A DNA stretch of 64,000 nt from Hippasteria phrygiana (GCA_037893225.1 JAZGUH010001218.1:28406-92405), one strand, 5' to 3'. Counted from the first letter of the stretch, positions 1 through 13,920 are shown. The notes: a model not told the origin generated them from the letters alone. A program made the numbers and translations.

Positions 1-232
1 GAGGTTTGAATTTTCTCCACAAGTGTTAACTCTAAGAAGCCGCCGATAATTGCAACATGTAGCACCAGATCTAAGCTATCCATACATGTCAAAATTACTG
101 AATTTGGTTGATATTTCATGCAATTATGAATGAGTAAAGCAAGTCCATACCCCAGGGAATTTGACATGCATGGAGCAATAAATAGACGGTAACATGTACA
201 CAGATGTTGGCCGGAAAGAAAATAAACATTGC

Positions 233-464
233 GAGGTTTGAATTTTCTCCACACGTTTTAACTCTAAGAAGCCGCCGATAATTGCAACATGTAGCGCCAG
301 ATCTAAGCTATCCATACATGTCAAAATTACTGAATTTGGTTGATATTTCATGCAATTATGAATGAGTAAAGCAAGTCCATACCCCAGGGAATTTGACATG
401 CATGGAGCAATAAATAGACGGTAACATGTACACAGATGTTGGCCGGAAAGAAAATAAACATTGC
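233..464 (+). repeat. Representative satellite monomer (m2, type C1) with map of variable sites
   Basis: This copy serves as the reference for monomer positions 1-232. GC is about 89 of 232 bases. Landmarks are a BglII-type AGATCT at 67-72, ACATGT palindromes at 55-60, 84-89 and 192-197, an AT-rich stretch at about 91-135, a CCCC run at 150-153, CATGCATG at 165-172 (lost in tails 2, 3 and P), and AATAAA at 177-182 and 221-226. Recurring variant sites are 22 (A/C), 25 (T/G), 64 (G/A), 85 (C/T), 107 (G/T), 131 (T/A), 153 (C/T), 167 (T/G), 174 (A/G), 185 (G/A), 187 (C/A), 193 (C/T), 194 (A/C), 197 (T/C), 207 (T/G), 212 (C/T) and 215 (A/G). Nearly all common variation lies at 167-215 and 22-25, that is, on either side of the monomer junction. 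The choice of position 1 is arbitrary and simply follows the window edge. Confidence 0.95.
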
Positions 465-3400
465 GAGGTTTGAATTTTCTCCACACGTTTTAACTCTAAG
501 AAGCCGCCGATAATTGCAACATGTAGCGCCAGATCTAAGCTATCCATACATGTCAAAATTACTGAATTTGGTTGATATTTCATGCAATTATGAATGAGTA
601 AAGCAAGTCCATACCCCAGGGAATTTGACATGCATGGAGCAATAAATAGACGGTAACATGTACACAGATGTTGGCCGGAAAGAAAATAAACATTGCGAGG
701 TTTGAATTTTCTCCACAAGTTTTAACTCTAAGAAGCCGCCGATAATTGCAACATGTAGCGCCAGATCTAAGCTATCCATACATGTCAAAATTACTGAATT
801 TGGTTGATATTTCATGCAATTATGAATGAGTAAAGCAAGTCCATACCCCAGGGAATTTGACAGGCATGGAGCAATAAATAGACGGTAACATGTACACAGA
901 TGTTGGCCGGAAAGAAAATAAACATTGCGAGGTTTGAATTTTCTCCACAAGTTTTAACTCTAAGAAGCCGCCGATAATTGCAACATGTAGCGCCAGATCT
1001 AAGCTATCCATACATGTCAAAATTACTGAATTTGGTTGATATTTCATGCAATTATGAATGAGTAAAGCAAGTCCATACCCCAGGGAATTTGACATGCATG
1101 GAGCAATAAATAGACGGTAACATGTACACAGATGTTGGCCGGAAAGAAAATAAACATTGCGAGGTTTGAATTTTCTCCACACGTTTTAACTCTAAGAAGC
1201 CGCCGATAATTGCAACATGTAGCGCCAGATCTAAGCTATCCATACATGTCAAAATTACTGAATTTGGTTGATATTTCATGCAATTATGAATGAGTAAAGC
1301 AAGTCCATACCCCAGGGAATTTGACAGGCATGGAGCAATAAATAAAAGGTAATCTGCACACAGATGGTGGCCGGGAAGAAAATAAACATTGCGAGGTTTG
1401 AATTTTCTCCACAAGTGTTAACTCTAAGAAGCCGCCGATAATTGCAACATGTAGCGCCAGATCTAAGCTATCCATACATGTCAAAATTACTGAATTTGGT
1501 TGATATTTCATGCAATTATGAATGAGTAAAGCAAGTCCATACCCCAGGGAATTTGACATGCATGGAGCAATAAATAGACGGTAACATGTACACAGATGTT
1601 GGCCGGAAAGAAAATAAACATTGCGAGGTTTGAATTTTCTCCACACGTTTTAACTCTAAGAAGCCGCCGATAATTGCAACATGTAGCGCCAGATCTAAGC
1701 TATCCATACATGTCAAAATTACTGAATTTGGTTGATATTTCATGCAATTATGAATGAGTAAAGCAAGTCCATACCCCAGGGAATTTGACATGCATGGAGC
1801 AATAAATAGACGGTAACATGTACACAGATGTTGGCCGGAAAGAAAATAAACATTGCGAGGTTTGAATTTTCTCCACAAGTTTTAACTCTAAGAAGCCGCC
1901 GATAATTGCAACATGTAGCGCCAGATCTAAGCTATCCATACATGTCAAAATTACTGAATTTGGTTGATATTTCATGCAATTATGAATGAGTAAAGCAAGT
2001 CCATACCCCAGGGAATTTGACAGGCATGGGGCAATAAATAGACGGTAACATGTACACAGATGTTGGCCGGAAAGAAAATAAACATTGCGAGGTTTGAATT
2101 TTCTCCACAAGTTTTAACTCTAAGAAGCCGCCGATAATTGCAACATGTAGCGCCAGATCTAAGCTATCCATACATGTCAAAATTACTGAATTTGGTTGAT
2201 ATTTCATGCAATTATGAATGAGTAAAGCAAGTCCATACCCCAGGGAATTTGACAGGCATGGGGCAATAAATAGACGGTAACATGTACACAGATGTTGGCC
2301 GGAAAGAAAATAAACATTGCGAGGTTTGAATTTTCTCCACAAGTTTTAACTCTAAGAAGCCGCCGATAATTGCAACATGTAGCGCCAGATCTAAGCTATC
2401 CATACATGTCAAAATTACTGAATTTGGTTGATATTTCATGCAATTATGAATGAGTAAAGCAAGTCCATACCCCAGGGAATTTGACATGCATGGAGCAATA
2501 AATAGACGGTAACATGTACACAGATGTTGGCCGGAAAGAAAATAAACATTGCGAGGTTTGAATTTTCTCCACAAGTTTTAACTCTAAGAAGCCGCCGATA
2601 ATTGCAACATGTAGCGCCAGATCTAAGCTATCCATACATGTCAAAATTACTGAATTTGGTTGATATTTCATGCAATTATGAATGAGTAAAGCAAGTCCAT
2701 ACCCCAGGGAATTTGACATGCATGGAGCAATAAATAGACGGTAACATGTACACAGATGTTGGCCGGAAAGAAAATAAACATTGCGAGGTTTGAATTTTCT
2801 CCACAAGTTTTAACTCTAAGAAGCCGCCGATAATTGCAACATGTAGCGCCAGATCTAAGCTATCCATACATGTCAAAATTACTGAATTTGGTTGATATTT
2901 CATGCAATTATGAATGAGTAAAGCAAGTCCATACCCCAGGGAATTTGACAGGCATGGAGCAATAAATAAAAGGTAATCTGCACACAGATGGTGGCCGGGA
3001 AGAAAATAAACATTGCGAGGTTTGAATTTTCTCCACAAGTGTTAACTCTAAGAAGCCGCCGATAATTGCAACATGTAGCACCAGATCTAAGCTATCCATA
3101 CATGTCAAAATTACTGAATTTGGTTGATATTTCATGCAATTATGAATGAGTAAAGCAAGTCCATACCCCAGGGAATTTGACATGCATGGAGCAATAAATA
3201 GACGGTAACATGTACACAGATGTTGGCCGGAAAGAAAATAAACATTGCGAGGTTTGAATTTTCTCCACACGTTTTAACTCTAAGAAGCCGCCGATAATTG
3301 CAACATGTAGCGCCAGATCTAAGCTATCCATACATGTCAAAATTACTGAATTTGGTTGATATTTCATGCAATTATGAATGAGTAAAGCAAGTCCATACCC

Positions 3401-4640
3401 CAGGGAATTTGACATGCATGGAGCAATAAATAGACGGTAATATGCACACAGATGTTGGCTGGAAAGAAAATAAACATTGCGAGGTTTGAATTTTCTCCAC
3501 AAGTTTTAACTCTAAGAAGCCGCCGATAATTGCAACATGTAGCGCCAGATCTAAGCTATCCATACATGTCAAAATTACTGAATTTGGTTGATATTTCATG
3601 CAATTATGAATGAGTAAAGCAAGTCCATACCCCAGGGAATTTGACATGCATGGAGCAATAAATAGACGGTAACATGTACACAGATGGTGGCCGGAAAGAA
3701 AATAAACATTGCGAGGTTTGAATTTTCTCCACAAGTTTTAACTCTAAGAAGCCGCCGATAATTGCAACATGTAGCGCCAGATCTAAGCTATCCATACATG
3801 TCAAAATTACTGAATTTGGTTGATATTTCATGCAATTATGAATGAGTAAAGCAAGTCCATACCCCAGGGAATTTGACATGCATGGAGCAATAAATAGACG
3901 GTAACATGTACACAGATGTTGGCCGGAAAGAAAATAAACATTGCGAGGTTTGAATTTTCTCCACAAGTTTTAACTCTAAGAAGCCGCCGATAATTGCAAC
4001 ATGTAGCGCCAGATCTAAGCTATCCATACATGTCAAAATTACTGAATTTGGTTGATATTTCATGCAATTATGAATGAGTAAAGCAAGTCCATACCCCAGG
4101 GAATTTGACAGGCATGGAGCAATAAATAGACGGTAACATGTACACAGATGTTGGCCGGAAAGAAAATAAACATTGCGAGGTTTGAATTTTCTCCACAAGT
4201 TTTAACTCTAAGAAGCCGCCGATAATTGCAACATGTAGCGCCAGATCTAAGCTATCCATACATGTCAAAATTACTGAATTTGGTTGATATTTCATGCAAT
4301 TATGAATGAGTAAAGCAAGTCCATACCCCAGGGAATTTGACATGCATGGAGCAATAAATAGACGGTAACATGTACACAGATGTTGGCCGGAAAGAAAATA
4401 AACATTGCGAGGTTTGAATTTTCTCCACACGTTTTAACTCTAAGAAGCCGCCGATAATTGCAACATGTAGCGCCAGATCTAAGCTATCCATACATGTCAA
4501 AATTACTGAATTTGGTTGATATTTCATGCAATTATGAATGAGTAAAGCAAGTCCATACCCCAGGGAATTTGACAGGCATGGAGCAATAAATAAAAGGTAA
4601 TCTGCACACAGATGGTGGCCGGGAAGAAAATAAACATTGC

Positions 4641-4872
4641 GAGGTTTGAATTTTCTCCACAAGTGTTAACTCTAAGAAGCCGCCGATAATTGCAACATGT
4701 AGCGCCAGATCTAAGCTATCCATACATGTCAAAATTACTGAATTTGGTTGATATTTCATGCAATTATGAATGAGTAAAGCAAGTCCATACCCCAGGGAAT
4801 TTGACAGGCATGGAGCAATAAATAAAAGGTAATCTGCACACAGATGGTGGCCGGGAAGAAAATAAACATTGC
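4641..4872. repeat. Junction monomer m21 (GP), the only copy with both a G head and a P tail
   Basis: G heads elsewhere carry the standard tail and P tails sit on C or A heads, but this copy has 25G and the full P tail. It sits between a CP monomer (m20) and a Gv1 monomer (m22), giving CP GP Gv1. This is the arrangement expected if an unequal exchange spanned one monomer and joined the left part of a G monomer to the right part of a P monomer. The G-after-P rule is kept on both sides. Confidence 0.85.
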
Positions 4873-6264
4873 GAGGTTTGAATTTTCTCCACAAGTGTTA
4901 ACTCTAAGAAGCCGCCGATAATTGCAACATGTAGCACCAGATCTAAGCTATCCATACATGTCAAAATTACTGAATTTGGTTGATATTTCATGCAATTATG
5001 AATGAGTAAAGCAAGTCCATACCCCAGGGAATTTGACATGCATGGAGCAATAAATAGACGGTAACATGTACACAGATGTTGGCCGGAAAGAAAATAAACA
5101 TTGCGAGGTTTGAATTTTCTCCACACGTTTTAACTCTAAGAAGCCGCCGATAATTGCAACATGTAGCGCCAGATCTAAGCTATCCATACATGTCAAAATT
5201 ACTGAATTTGGTTGATATTTCATGCAATTATGAATGAGTAAAGCAAGTCCATACCCCAGGGAATTTGACATGCATGGAGCAATAAATAGACGGTAACATG
5301 TACACAGATGGTGGCCGGAAAGAAAATAAACATTGCGAGGTTTGAATTTTCTCCACAAGTTTTAACTCTAAGAAGCCGCCGATAATTGCAACATGTAGCG
5401 CCAGATCTAAGCTATCCATACATGTCAAAATTACTGAATTTGGTTGATATTTCATGCAATTATGAATGAGTAAAGCAAGTCCATACCCCAGGGAATTTGA
5501 CATGCATGGAGCAATAAATAGACGGTAACATGTACACAGATGGTGGCCGGAAAGAAAATAAACATTGCGAGGTTTGAATTTTCTCCACAAGTTTTAACTC
5601 TAAGAAGCCGCCGATAATTGCAACATGTAGCGCCAGATCTAAGCTATCCATACATGTCAAAATTACTGAATTTGGTTGATATTTCATGCAATTATGAATG
5701 AGTAAAGCAAGTCCATACCCCAGGGAATTTGACATGCATGGAGCAATAAATAGACGGTAACATGTACACAGATGTTGGCCGGAAAGAAAATAAACATTGC
5801 GAGGTTTGAATTTTCTCCACACGTTTTAACTCTAAGAAGCCGCCGATAATTGCAACATGTAGCGCCAGATCTAAGCTATCCATACATGTCAAAATTACTG
5901 AATTTGGTTGATATTTCATGCAATTATGAATGAGTAAAGCAAGTCCATACCCCAGGGAATTTGACATGCATGGAGCAATAAATAGACGGTAACATGTACA
6001 CAGATGTTGGCCGGAAAGAAAATAAACATTGCGAGGTTTGAATTTTCTCCACAAGTTTTAACTCTAAGAAGCCGCCGATAATTGCAACATGTAGCGCCAG
6101 ATCTAAGCTATCCATACATGTCAAAATTACTGAATTTGGTTGATATTTCATGCAATTATGAATGAGTAAAGCAAGTCCATACCCCAGGGAATTTGACAGG
6201 CATGGAGCAATAAATAAAAGGTAATCTGCACACAGATGGTGGCCGGGAAGAAAATAAACATTGC

Positions 6265-7888
6265 GAGGTTTGAATTTTCTCCACAAGTGTTAACTCTAAG
6301 AAGCCGCCGATAATTGCAACATGTAGCGCCAGATCTAAGCTATCCATACATGTCAAAATTACTGAATTTGGTTGATATTTCATGCAATTATGAATGAGTA
6401 AAGCAAGTCCATACCCCAGGGAATTTGACATGCATGGAGCAATAAATAGACGGTAACATGTACACAGATGTTGGCCGGAAAGAAAATAAACATTGCGAGG
6501 TTTGAATTTTCTCCACACGTTTTAACTCTAAGAAGCCGCCGATAATTGCAACATGTAGCGCCAGATCTAAGCTATCCATACATGTCAAAATTACTGAATT
6601 TGGTTGATATTTCATGCAATTATGAATGAGTAAAGCAAGTCCATACCCCAGGGAATTTGACATGCATGGAGCAATAAATAGACGGTAACATGTACACAGA
6701 TGTTGGCCGGAAAGAAAATAAACATTGCGAGGTTTGAATTTTCTCCACAAGTTTTAACTCTAAGAAGCCGCCGATAATTGCAACATGTAGCGCCAGATCT
6801 AAGCTATCCATACATGTCAAAATTACTGAATTTGGTTGATATTTCATGCAATTATGAATGAGTAAAGCAAGTCCATACCCCAGGGAATTTGACAGGCATG
6901 GGGCAATAAATAGACGGTAACATGTACACAGATGTTGGCCGGAAAGAAAATAAACATTGCGAGGTTTGAATTTTCTCCACAAGTTTTAACTCTAAGAAGC
7001 CGCCGATAATTGCAACATGTAGCGCCAGATCTAAGCTATCCATACATGTCAAAATTACTGAATTTGGTTGATATTTCATGCAATTATGAATGAGTAAAGC
7101 AAGTCCATACCCCAGGGAATTTGACATGCATGGAGCAATAAATAGACGGTAACATGTACACAGATGTTGGCCGGAAAGAAAATAAACATTGCGAGGTTTG
7201 AATTTTCTCCACAAGTTTTAACTCTAAGAAGCCGCCGATAATTGCAACATGTAGCGCCAGATCTAAGCTATCCATACATGTCAAAATTACTGAATTTGGT
7301 TGATATTTCATGCAATTATGAATGAGTAAAGCAAGTCCATACCCCAGGGAATTTGACAGGCATGGAGCAATAAATAGACGGTAACATGTACACAGATGTT
7401 GGCCGGAAAGAAAATAAACATTGCGAGGTTTGAATTTTCTCCACAAGTTTTAACTCTAAGAAGCCGCCGATAATTGCAACATGTAGCGCCAGATCTAAGC
7501 TATCCATACATGTCAAAATTACTGAATTTGGTTGATATTTCATGCAATTATGAATGAGTAAAGCAAGTCCATACCCCAGGGAATTTGACATGCATGGAGC
7601 AATAAATAGACGGTAACATGTACACAGATGTTGGCCGGAAAGAAAATAAACATTGCGAGGTTTGAATTTTCTCCACACGTTTTAACTCTAAGAAGCCGCC
7701 GATAATTGCAACATGTAGCGCCAGATCTAAGCTATCCATACATGTCAAAATTACTGAATTTGGTTGATATTTCATGCAATTATGAATGAGTAAAGCAAGT
7801 CCATACCCCAGGGAATTTGACAGGCATGGAGCAATAAATAAAAGGTAATCTGCACACAGATGGTGGCCGGGAAGAAAATAAACATTGC
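6265..7888. repeat. 7-monomer higher-order repeat unit (m28-m34)
   Basis: Order G1 C1 A3 A1 A2 A1 CP, 1,624 bp. It is followed head to tail by related units at 7889-9280 (6-mer, one monomer missing), 9281-10904 (7-mer ending AP instead of CP), 10905-12528 (7-mer with A2 replacing the fourth monomer) and 12529-13920 (the first six monomers). An earlier relative with two consecutive type-3 tails lies at 1393-3016 and recurs at 18097-19720 and 28769-30392. Confidence 0.85.
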
Positions 7889-10800
7889 GAGGTTTGAATT
7901 TTCTCCACAAGTGTTAACTCTAAGAAGCCGCCGATAATTGCAACATGTAGCGCCAGATCTAAGCTATCCATACATGTCAAAATTACTGAATTTGGTTGAT
8001 ATTTCATGCAATTATGAATGAGTAAAGCAAGTCCATACCCCAGGGAATTTGACATGCATGGAGCAATAAATAGACGGTAACATGTACACAGATGTTGGCC
8101 GGAAAGAAAATAAACATTGCGAGGTTTGAATTTTCTCCACACGTTTTAACTCTAAGAAGCCGCCGATAATTGCAACATGTAGCGCCAGATCTAAGCTATC
8201 CATACATGTCAAAATTACTGAATTTGGTTGATATTTCATGCAATTATGAATGAGTAAAGCAAGTCCATACCCCAGGGAATTTGACATGCATGGAGCAATA
8301 AATAGACGGTAACATGTACACAGATGTTGGCCGGAAAGAAAATAAACATTGCGAGGTTTGAATTTTCTCCACAAGTTTTAACTCTAAGAAGCCGCCGATA
8401 ATTGCAACATGTAGCGCCAGATCTAAGCTATCCATACATGTCAAAATTACTGAATTTGGTTGATATTTCATGCAATTATGAATGAGTAAAGCAAGTCCAT
8501 ACCCCAGGGAATTTGACAGGCATGGGGCAATAAATAGACGGTAACATGTACACAGATGTTGGCCGGAAAGAAAATAAACATTGCGAGGTTTGAATTTTCT
8601 CCACAAGTTTTAACTCTAAGAAGCCGCCGATAATTGCAACATGTAGCGCCAGATCTAAGCTATCCATACATGTCAAAATTACTGAATTTGGTTGATATTT
8701 CATGCAATTATGAATGAGTAAAGCAAGTCCATACCCCAGGGAATTTGACATGCATGGAGCAATAAATAGACGGTAACATGTACACAGATGTTGGCCGGAA
8801 AGAAAATAAACATTGCGAGGTTTGAATTTTCTCCACAAGTTTTAACTCTAAGAAGCCGCCGATAATTGCAACATGTAGCGCCAGATCTAAGCTATCCATA
8901 CATGTCAAAATTACTGAATTTGGTTGATATTTCATGCAATTATGAATGAGTAAAGCAAGTCCATACCCCAGGGAATTTGACAGGCATGGAGCAATAAATA
9001 GACGGTAACATGTACACAGATGTTGGCCGGAAAGAAAATAAACATTGCGAGGTTTGAATTTTCTCCACAAGTTTTAACTCTAAGAAGCCGCCGATAATTG
9101 CAACATGTAGCGCCAGATCTAAGCTATCCATACATGTCAAAATTACTGAATTTGGTTGATATTTCATGCAATTATGAATGAGTAAAGCAAGTCCATACCC
9201 CAGGGAATTTGACAGGCATGGAGCAATAAATAAAAGGTAATCTGCACACAGATGGTGGCCGGGAAGAAAATAAACATTGCGAGGTTTGAATTTTCTCCAC
9301 AAGTGTTAACTCTAAGAAGCCGCCGATAATTGCAACATGTAGCGCCAGATCTAAGCTATCCATACATGTCAAAATTACTGAATTTGGTTGATATTTCATG
9401 CAATTATGAATGAGTAAAGCAAGTCCATACCCCAGGGAATTTGACATGCATGGAGCAATAAATAGACGGTAACATGTACACAGATGTTGGCCGGAAAGAA
9501 AATAAACATTGCGAGGTTTGAATTTTCTCCACACGTTTTAACTCTAAGAAGCCGCCGATAATTGCAACATGTAGCGCCAGATCTAAGCTATCCATACATG
9601 TCAAAATTACTGAATTTGGTTGATATTTCATGCAATTATGAATGAGTAAAGCAAGTCCATACCCCAGGGAATTTGACATGCATGGAGCAATAAATAGACG
9701 GTAACATGTACACAGATGTTGGCCGGAAAGAAAATAAACATTGCGAGGTTTGAATTTTCTCCACAAGTTTTAACTCTAAGAAGCCGCCGATAATTGCAAC
9801 ATGTAGCGCCAGATCTAAGCTATCCATACATGTCAAAATTACTGAATTTGGTTGATATTTCATGCAATTATGAATGAGTAAAGCAAGTCCATACCCCAGG
9901 GAATTTGACAGGCATGGGGCAATAAATAGACGGTAACATGTACACAGATGTTGGCCGGAAAGAAAATAAACATTGCGAGGTTTGAATTTTCTCCACAAGT
10001 TTTAACTCTAAGAAGCCGCCGATAATTGCAACATGTAGCGCCAGATCTAAGCTATCCATACATGTCAAAATTACTGAATTTGGTTGATATTTCATGCAAT
10101 TATGAATGAGTAAAGCAAGTCCATACCCCAGGGAATTTGACATGCATGGAGCAATAAATAGACGGTAACATGTACACAGATGTTGGCCGGAAAGAAAATA
10201 AACATTGCGAGGTTTGAATTTTCTCCACAAGTTTTAACTCTAAGAAGCCGCCGATAATTGCAACATGTAGCGCCAGATCTAAGCTATCCATACATGTCAA
10301 AATTACTGAATTTGGTTGATATTTCATGCAATTATGAATGAGTAAAGCAAGTCCATACCCCAGGGAATTTGACAGGCATGGAGCAATAAATAGACGGTAA
10401 CATGTACACAGATGTTGGCCGGAAAGAAAATAAACATTGCGAGGTTTGAATTTTCTCCACAAGTTTTAACTCTAAGAAGCCGCCGATAATTGCAACATGT
10501 AGCGCCAGATCTAAGCTATCCATACATGTCAAAATTACTGAATTTGGTTGATATTTCATGCAATTATGAATGAGTAAAGCAAGTCCATACCCCAGGGAAT
10601 TTGACATGCATGGAGCAATAAATAGACGGTAACATGTACACAGATGTTGGCCGGAAAGAAAATAAACATTGCGAGGTTTGAATTTTCTCCACAAGTTTTA
10701 ACTCTAAGAAGCCGCCGATAATTGCAACATGTAGCGCCAGATCTAAGCTATCCATACATGTCAAAATTACTGAATTTGGTTGATATTTCATGCAATTATG

Positions 10801-13800
10801 AATGAGTAAAGCAAGTCCATACCCCAGGGAATTTGACAGGCATGGAGCAATAAATAAAAGGTAATCTGCACACAGATGGTGGCCGGGAAGAAAATAAACA
10901 TTGCGAGGTTTGAATTTTCTCCACAAGTGTTAACTCTAAGAAGCCGCCGATAATTGCAACATGTAGCGCCAGATCTAAGCTATCCATACATGTCAAAATT
11001 ACTGAATTTGGTTGATATTTCATGCAATTATGAATGAGTAAAGCAAGTCCATACCCCAGGGAATTTGACATGCATGGAGCAATAAATAGACGGTAACATG
11101 TACACAGATGTTGGCCGGAAAGAAAATAAACATTGCGAGGTTTGAATTTTCTCCACACGTTTTAACTCTAAGAAGCCGCCGATAATTGCAACATGTAGCG
11201 CCAGATCTAAGCTATCCATACATGTCAAAATTACTGAATTTGGTTGATATTTCATGCAATTATGAATGAGTAAAGCAAGTCCATACCCCAGGGAATTTGA
11301 CATGCATGGAGCAATAAATAGACGGTAACATGTACACAGATGTTGGCCGGAAAGAAAATAAACATTGCGAGGTTTGAATTTTCTCCACAAGTTTTAACTC
11401 TAAGAAGCCGCCGATAATTGCAACATGTAGCGCCAGATCTAAGCTATCCATACATGTCAAAATTACTGAATTTGGTTGATATTTCATGCAATTATGAATG
11501 AGTAAAGCAAGTCCATACCCCAGGGAATTTGACAGGCATGGGGCAATAAATAGACGGTAACATGTACACAGATGTTGGCCGGAAAGAAAATAAACATTGC
11601 GAGGTTTGAATTTTCTCCACAAGTTTTAACTCTAAGAAGCCGCCGATAATTGCAACATGTAGCGCCAGATCTAAGCTATCCATACATGTCAAAATTACTG
11701 AATTTGGTTGATATTTCATGCAATTATGAATGAGTAAAGCAAGTCCATACCCCAGGGAATTTGACAGGCATGGAGCAATAAATAGACGGTAACATGTACA
11801 CAGATGTTGGCCGGAAAGAAAATAAACATTGCGAGGTTTGAATTTTCTCCACAAGTTTTAACTCTAAGAAGCCGCCGATAATTGCAACATGTAGCGCCAG
11901 ATCTAAGCTATCCATACATGTCAAAATTACTGAATTTGGTTGATATTTCATGCAATTATGAATGAGTAAAGCAAGTCCATACCCCAGGGAATTTGACAGG
12001 CATGGAGCAATAAATAGACGGTAACATGTACACAGATGTTGGCCGGAAAGAAAATAAACATTGCGAGGTTTGAATTTTCTCCACAAGTTTTAACTCTAAG
12101 AAGCCGCCGATAATTGCAACATGTAGCGCCAGATCTAAGCTATCCATACATGTCAAAATTACTGAATTTGGTTGATATTTCATGCAATTATGAATGAGTA
12201 AAGCAAGTCCATACCCCAGGGAATTTGACATGCATGGAGCAATAAATAGACGGTAACATGTACACAGATGTTGGCCGGAAAGAAAATAAACATTGCGAGG
12301 TTTGAATTTTCTCCACACGTTTTAACTCTAAGAAGCCGCCGATAATTGCAACATGTAGCGCCAGATCTAAGCTATCCATACATGTCAAAATTACTGAATT
12401 TGGTTGATATTTCATGCAATTATGAATGAGTAAAGCAAGTCCATACCCCAGGGAATTTGACAGGCATGGAGCAATAAATAAAAGGTAATCTGCACACAGA
12501 TGGTGGCCGGGAAGAAAATAAACATTGCGAGGTTTGAATTTTCTCCACAAGTGTTAACTCTAAGAAGCCGCCGATAATTGCAACATGTAGCGCCAGATCT
12601 AAGCTATCCATACATGTCAAAATTACTGAATTTGGTTGATATTTCATGCAATTATGAATGAGTAAAGCAAGTCCATACCCCAGGGAATTTGACATGCATG
12701 GAGCAATAAATAGACGGTAACATGTACACAGATGTTGGCCGGAAAGAAAATAAACATTGCGAGGTTTGAATTTTCTCCACACGTTTTAACTCTAAGAAGC
12801 CGCCGATAATTGCAACATGTAGCGCCAGATCTAAGCTATCCATACATGTCAAAATTACTGAATTTGGTTGATATTTCATGCAATTATGAATGAGTAAAGC
12901 AAGTCCATACCCCAGGGAATTTGACATGCATGGAGCAATAAATAGACGGTAACATGTACACAGATGTTGGCCGGAAAGAAAATAAACATTGCGAGGTTTG
13001 AATTTTCTCCACAAGTTTTAACTCTAAGAAGCCGCCGATAATTGCAACATGTAGCGCCAGATCTAAGCTATCCATACATGTCAAAATTACTGAATTTGGT
13101 TTATATTTCATGCAATTATGAATGAGTAAAGCAAGTCCATACCCCAGGGAATTTGACAGGCATGGGGCAATAAATAGACGGTAACATGTACACAGATGTT
13201 GGCCGGAAAGAAAATAAACATTGCGAGGTTTGAATTTTCTCCACAAGTTTTAACTCTAAGAAGCCGCCGATAATTGCAACATGTAGCGCCAGATCTAAGC
13301 TATCCATACATGTCAAAATTACTGAATTTGGTTGATATTTCATGCAATTATGAATGAGTAAAGCAAGTCCATACCCCAGGGAATTTGACATGCATGGAGC
13401 AATAAATAGACGGTAACATGTACACAGATGTTGGCCGGAAAGAAAATAAACATTGCGAGGTTTGAATTTTCTCCACAAGTTTTAACTCTAAGAAGCCGCC
13501 GATAATTGCAACATGTAGCGCCAGATCTAAGCTATCCATACATGTCAAAATTACTGAATTTGGTTGATATTTCATGCAATTATGAATGAGTAAAGCAAGT
13601 CCATACCCCAGGGAATTTGACAGGCATGGAGCAATAAATAGACGGTAACATGTACACAGATGTTGGCCGGAAAGAAAATAAACATTGCGAGGTTTGAATT
13701 TTCTCCACAAGTTTTAACTCTAAGAAGCCGCCGATAATTGCAACATGTAGCGCCAGATCTAAGCTATCCATACATGTCAAAATTACTGAATTTGGTTGAT

Positions 13801-13920
13801 ATTTCATGCAATTATGAATGAGTAAAGCAAGTCCATACCCCAGGGAATTTGACATGCATGGAGCAATAAATAGACGGTAACATGTACACAGATGTTGGCC
13901 GGAAAGAAAATAAACATTGC

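Larger units (their letters stand above)
1..13920. repeat. Array domain 1 (m1-m60): 6-7-monomer units running from G head to P tail
   Basis: Codes, with | at unit ends: Gv1 C1 C1 A2 A1 CP | G1 C1 A3 A3 A1 A1 AP | Gv1 CS AH A1 A2 A1 CP | GP | Gv1 CH AH A1 C1 AP | G1 C1 A3 A1 A2 A1 CP | G1 C1 A3 A1 A2 AP | G1 C1 A3 A1 A2 A1 AP | G1 C1 A3 A2 A2 A1 CP | G1 C1 A3 A1 A2 A1. The dominant higher-order unit is a 7-mer of 1,624 bp. The 6-mers look like 7-mers that lost one monomer in register. m57 has a private G-to-T change at 13102. The final unit lacks its P-tailed monomer and runs into domain 2. Codes come from the diagnostic sites. Private changes outside those sites were looked for but could have been missed. 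Confidence 0.88.

Noticed and set aside
299..304. AGATCT and the three ACATGT palindromes as functional binding sites
   Set aside because: Six-base palindromes are common by chance and there is no independent evidence of a binding protein. They are kept only as landmarks in the monomer description.
424..464. CENP-B box-like motif near GTTGGCCGGAAAG
   Set aside because: The essential TTCG and A..CGGG spacing of the CENP-B box is not present on either strand in any monomer type.
124..486. Repeated 120-codon minus-strand ORF in every monomer as a gene family
   Set aside because: It spans more than one monomer, overlaps its own next copy, and the 232-bp period is not a multiple of three. Common variants are mostly residue-changing and I recognise no domain. 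It is an outcome of repeating an open stretch in different frames.
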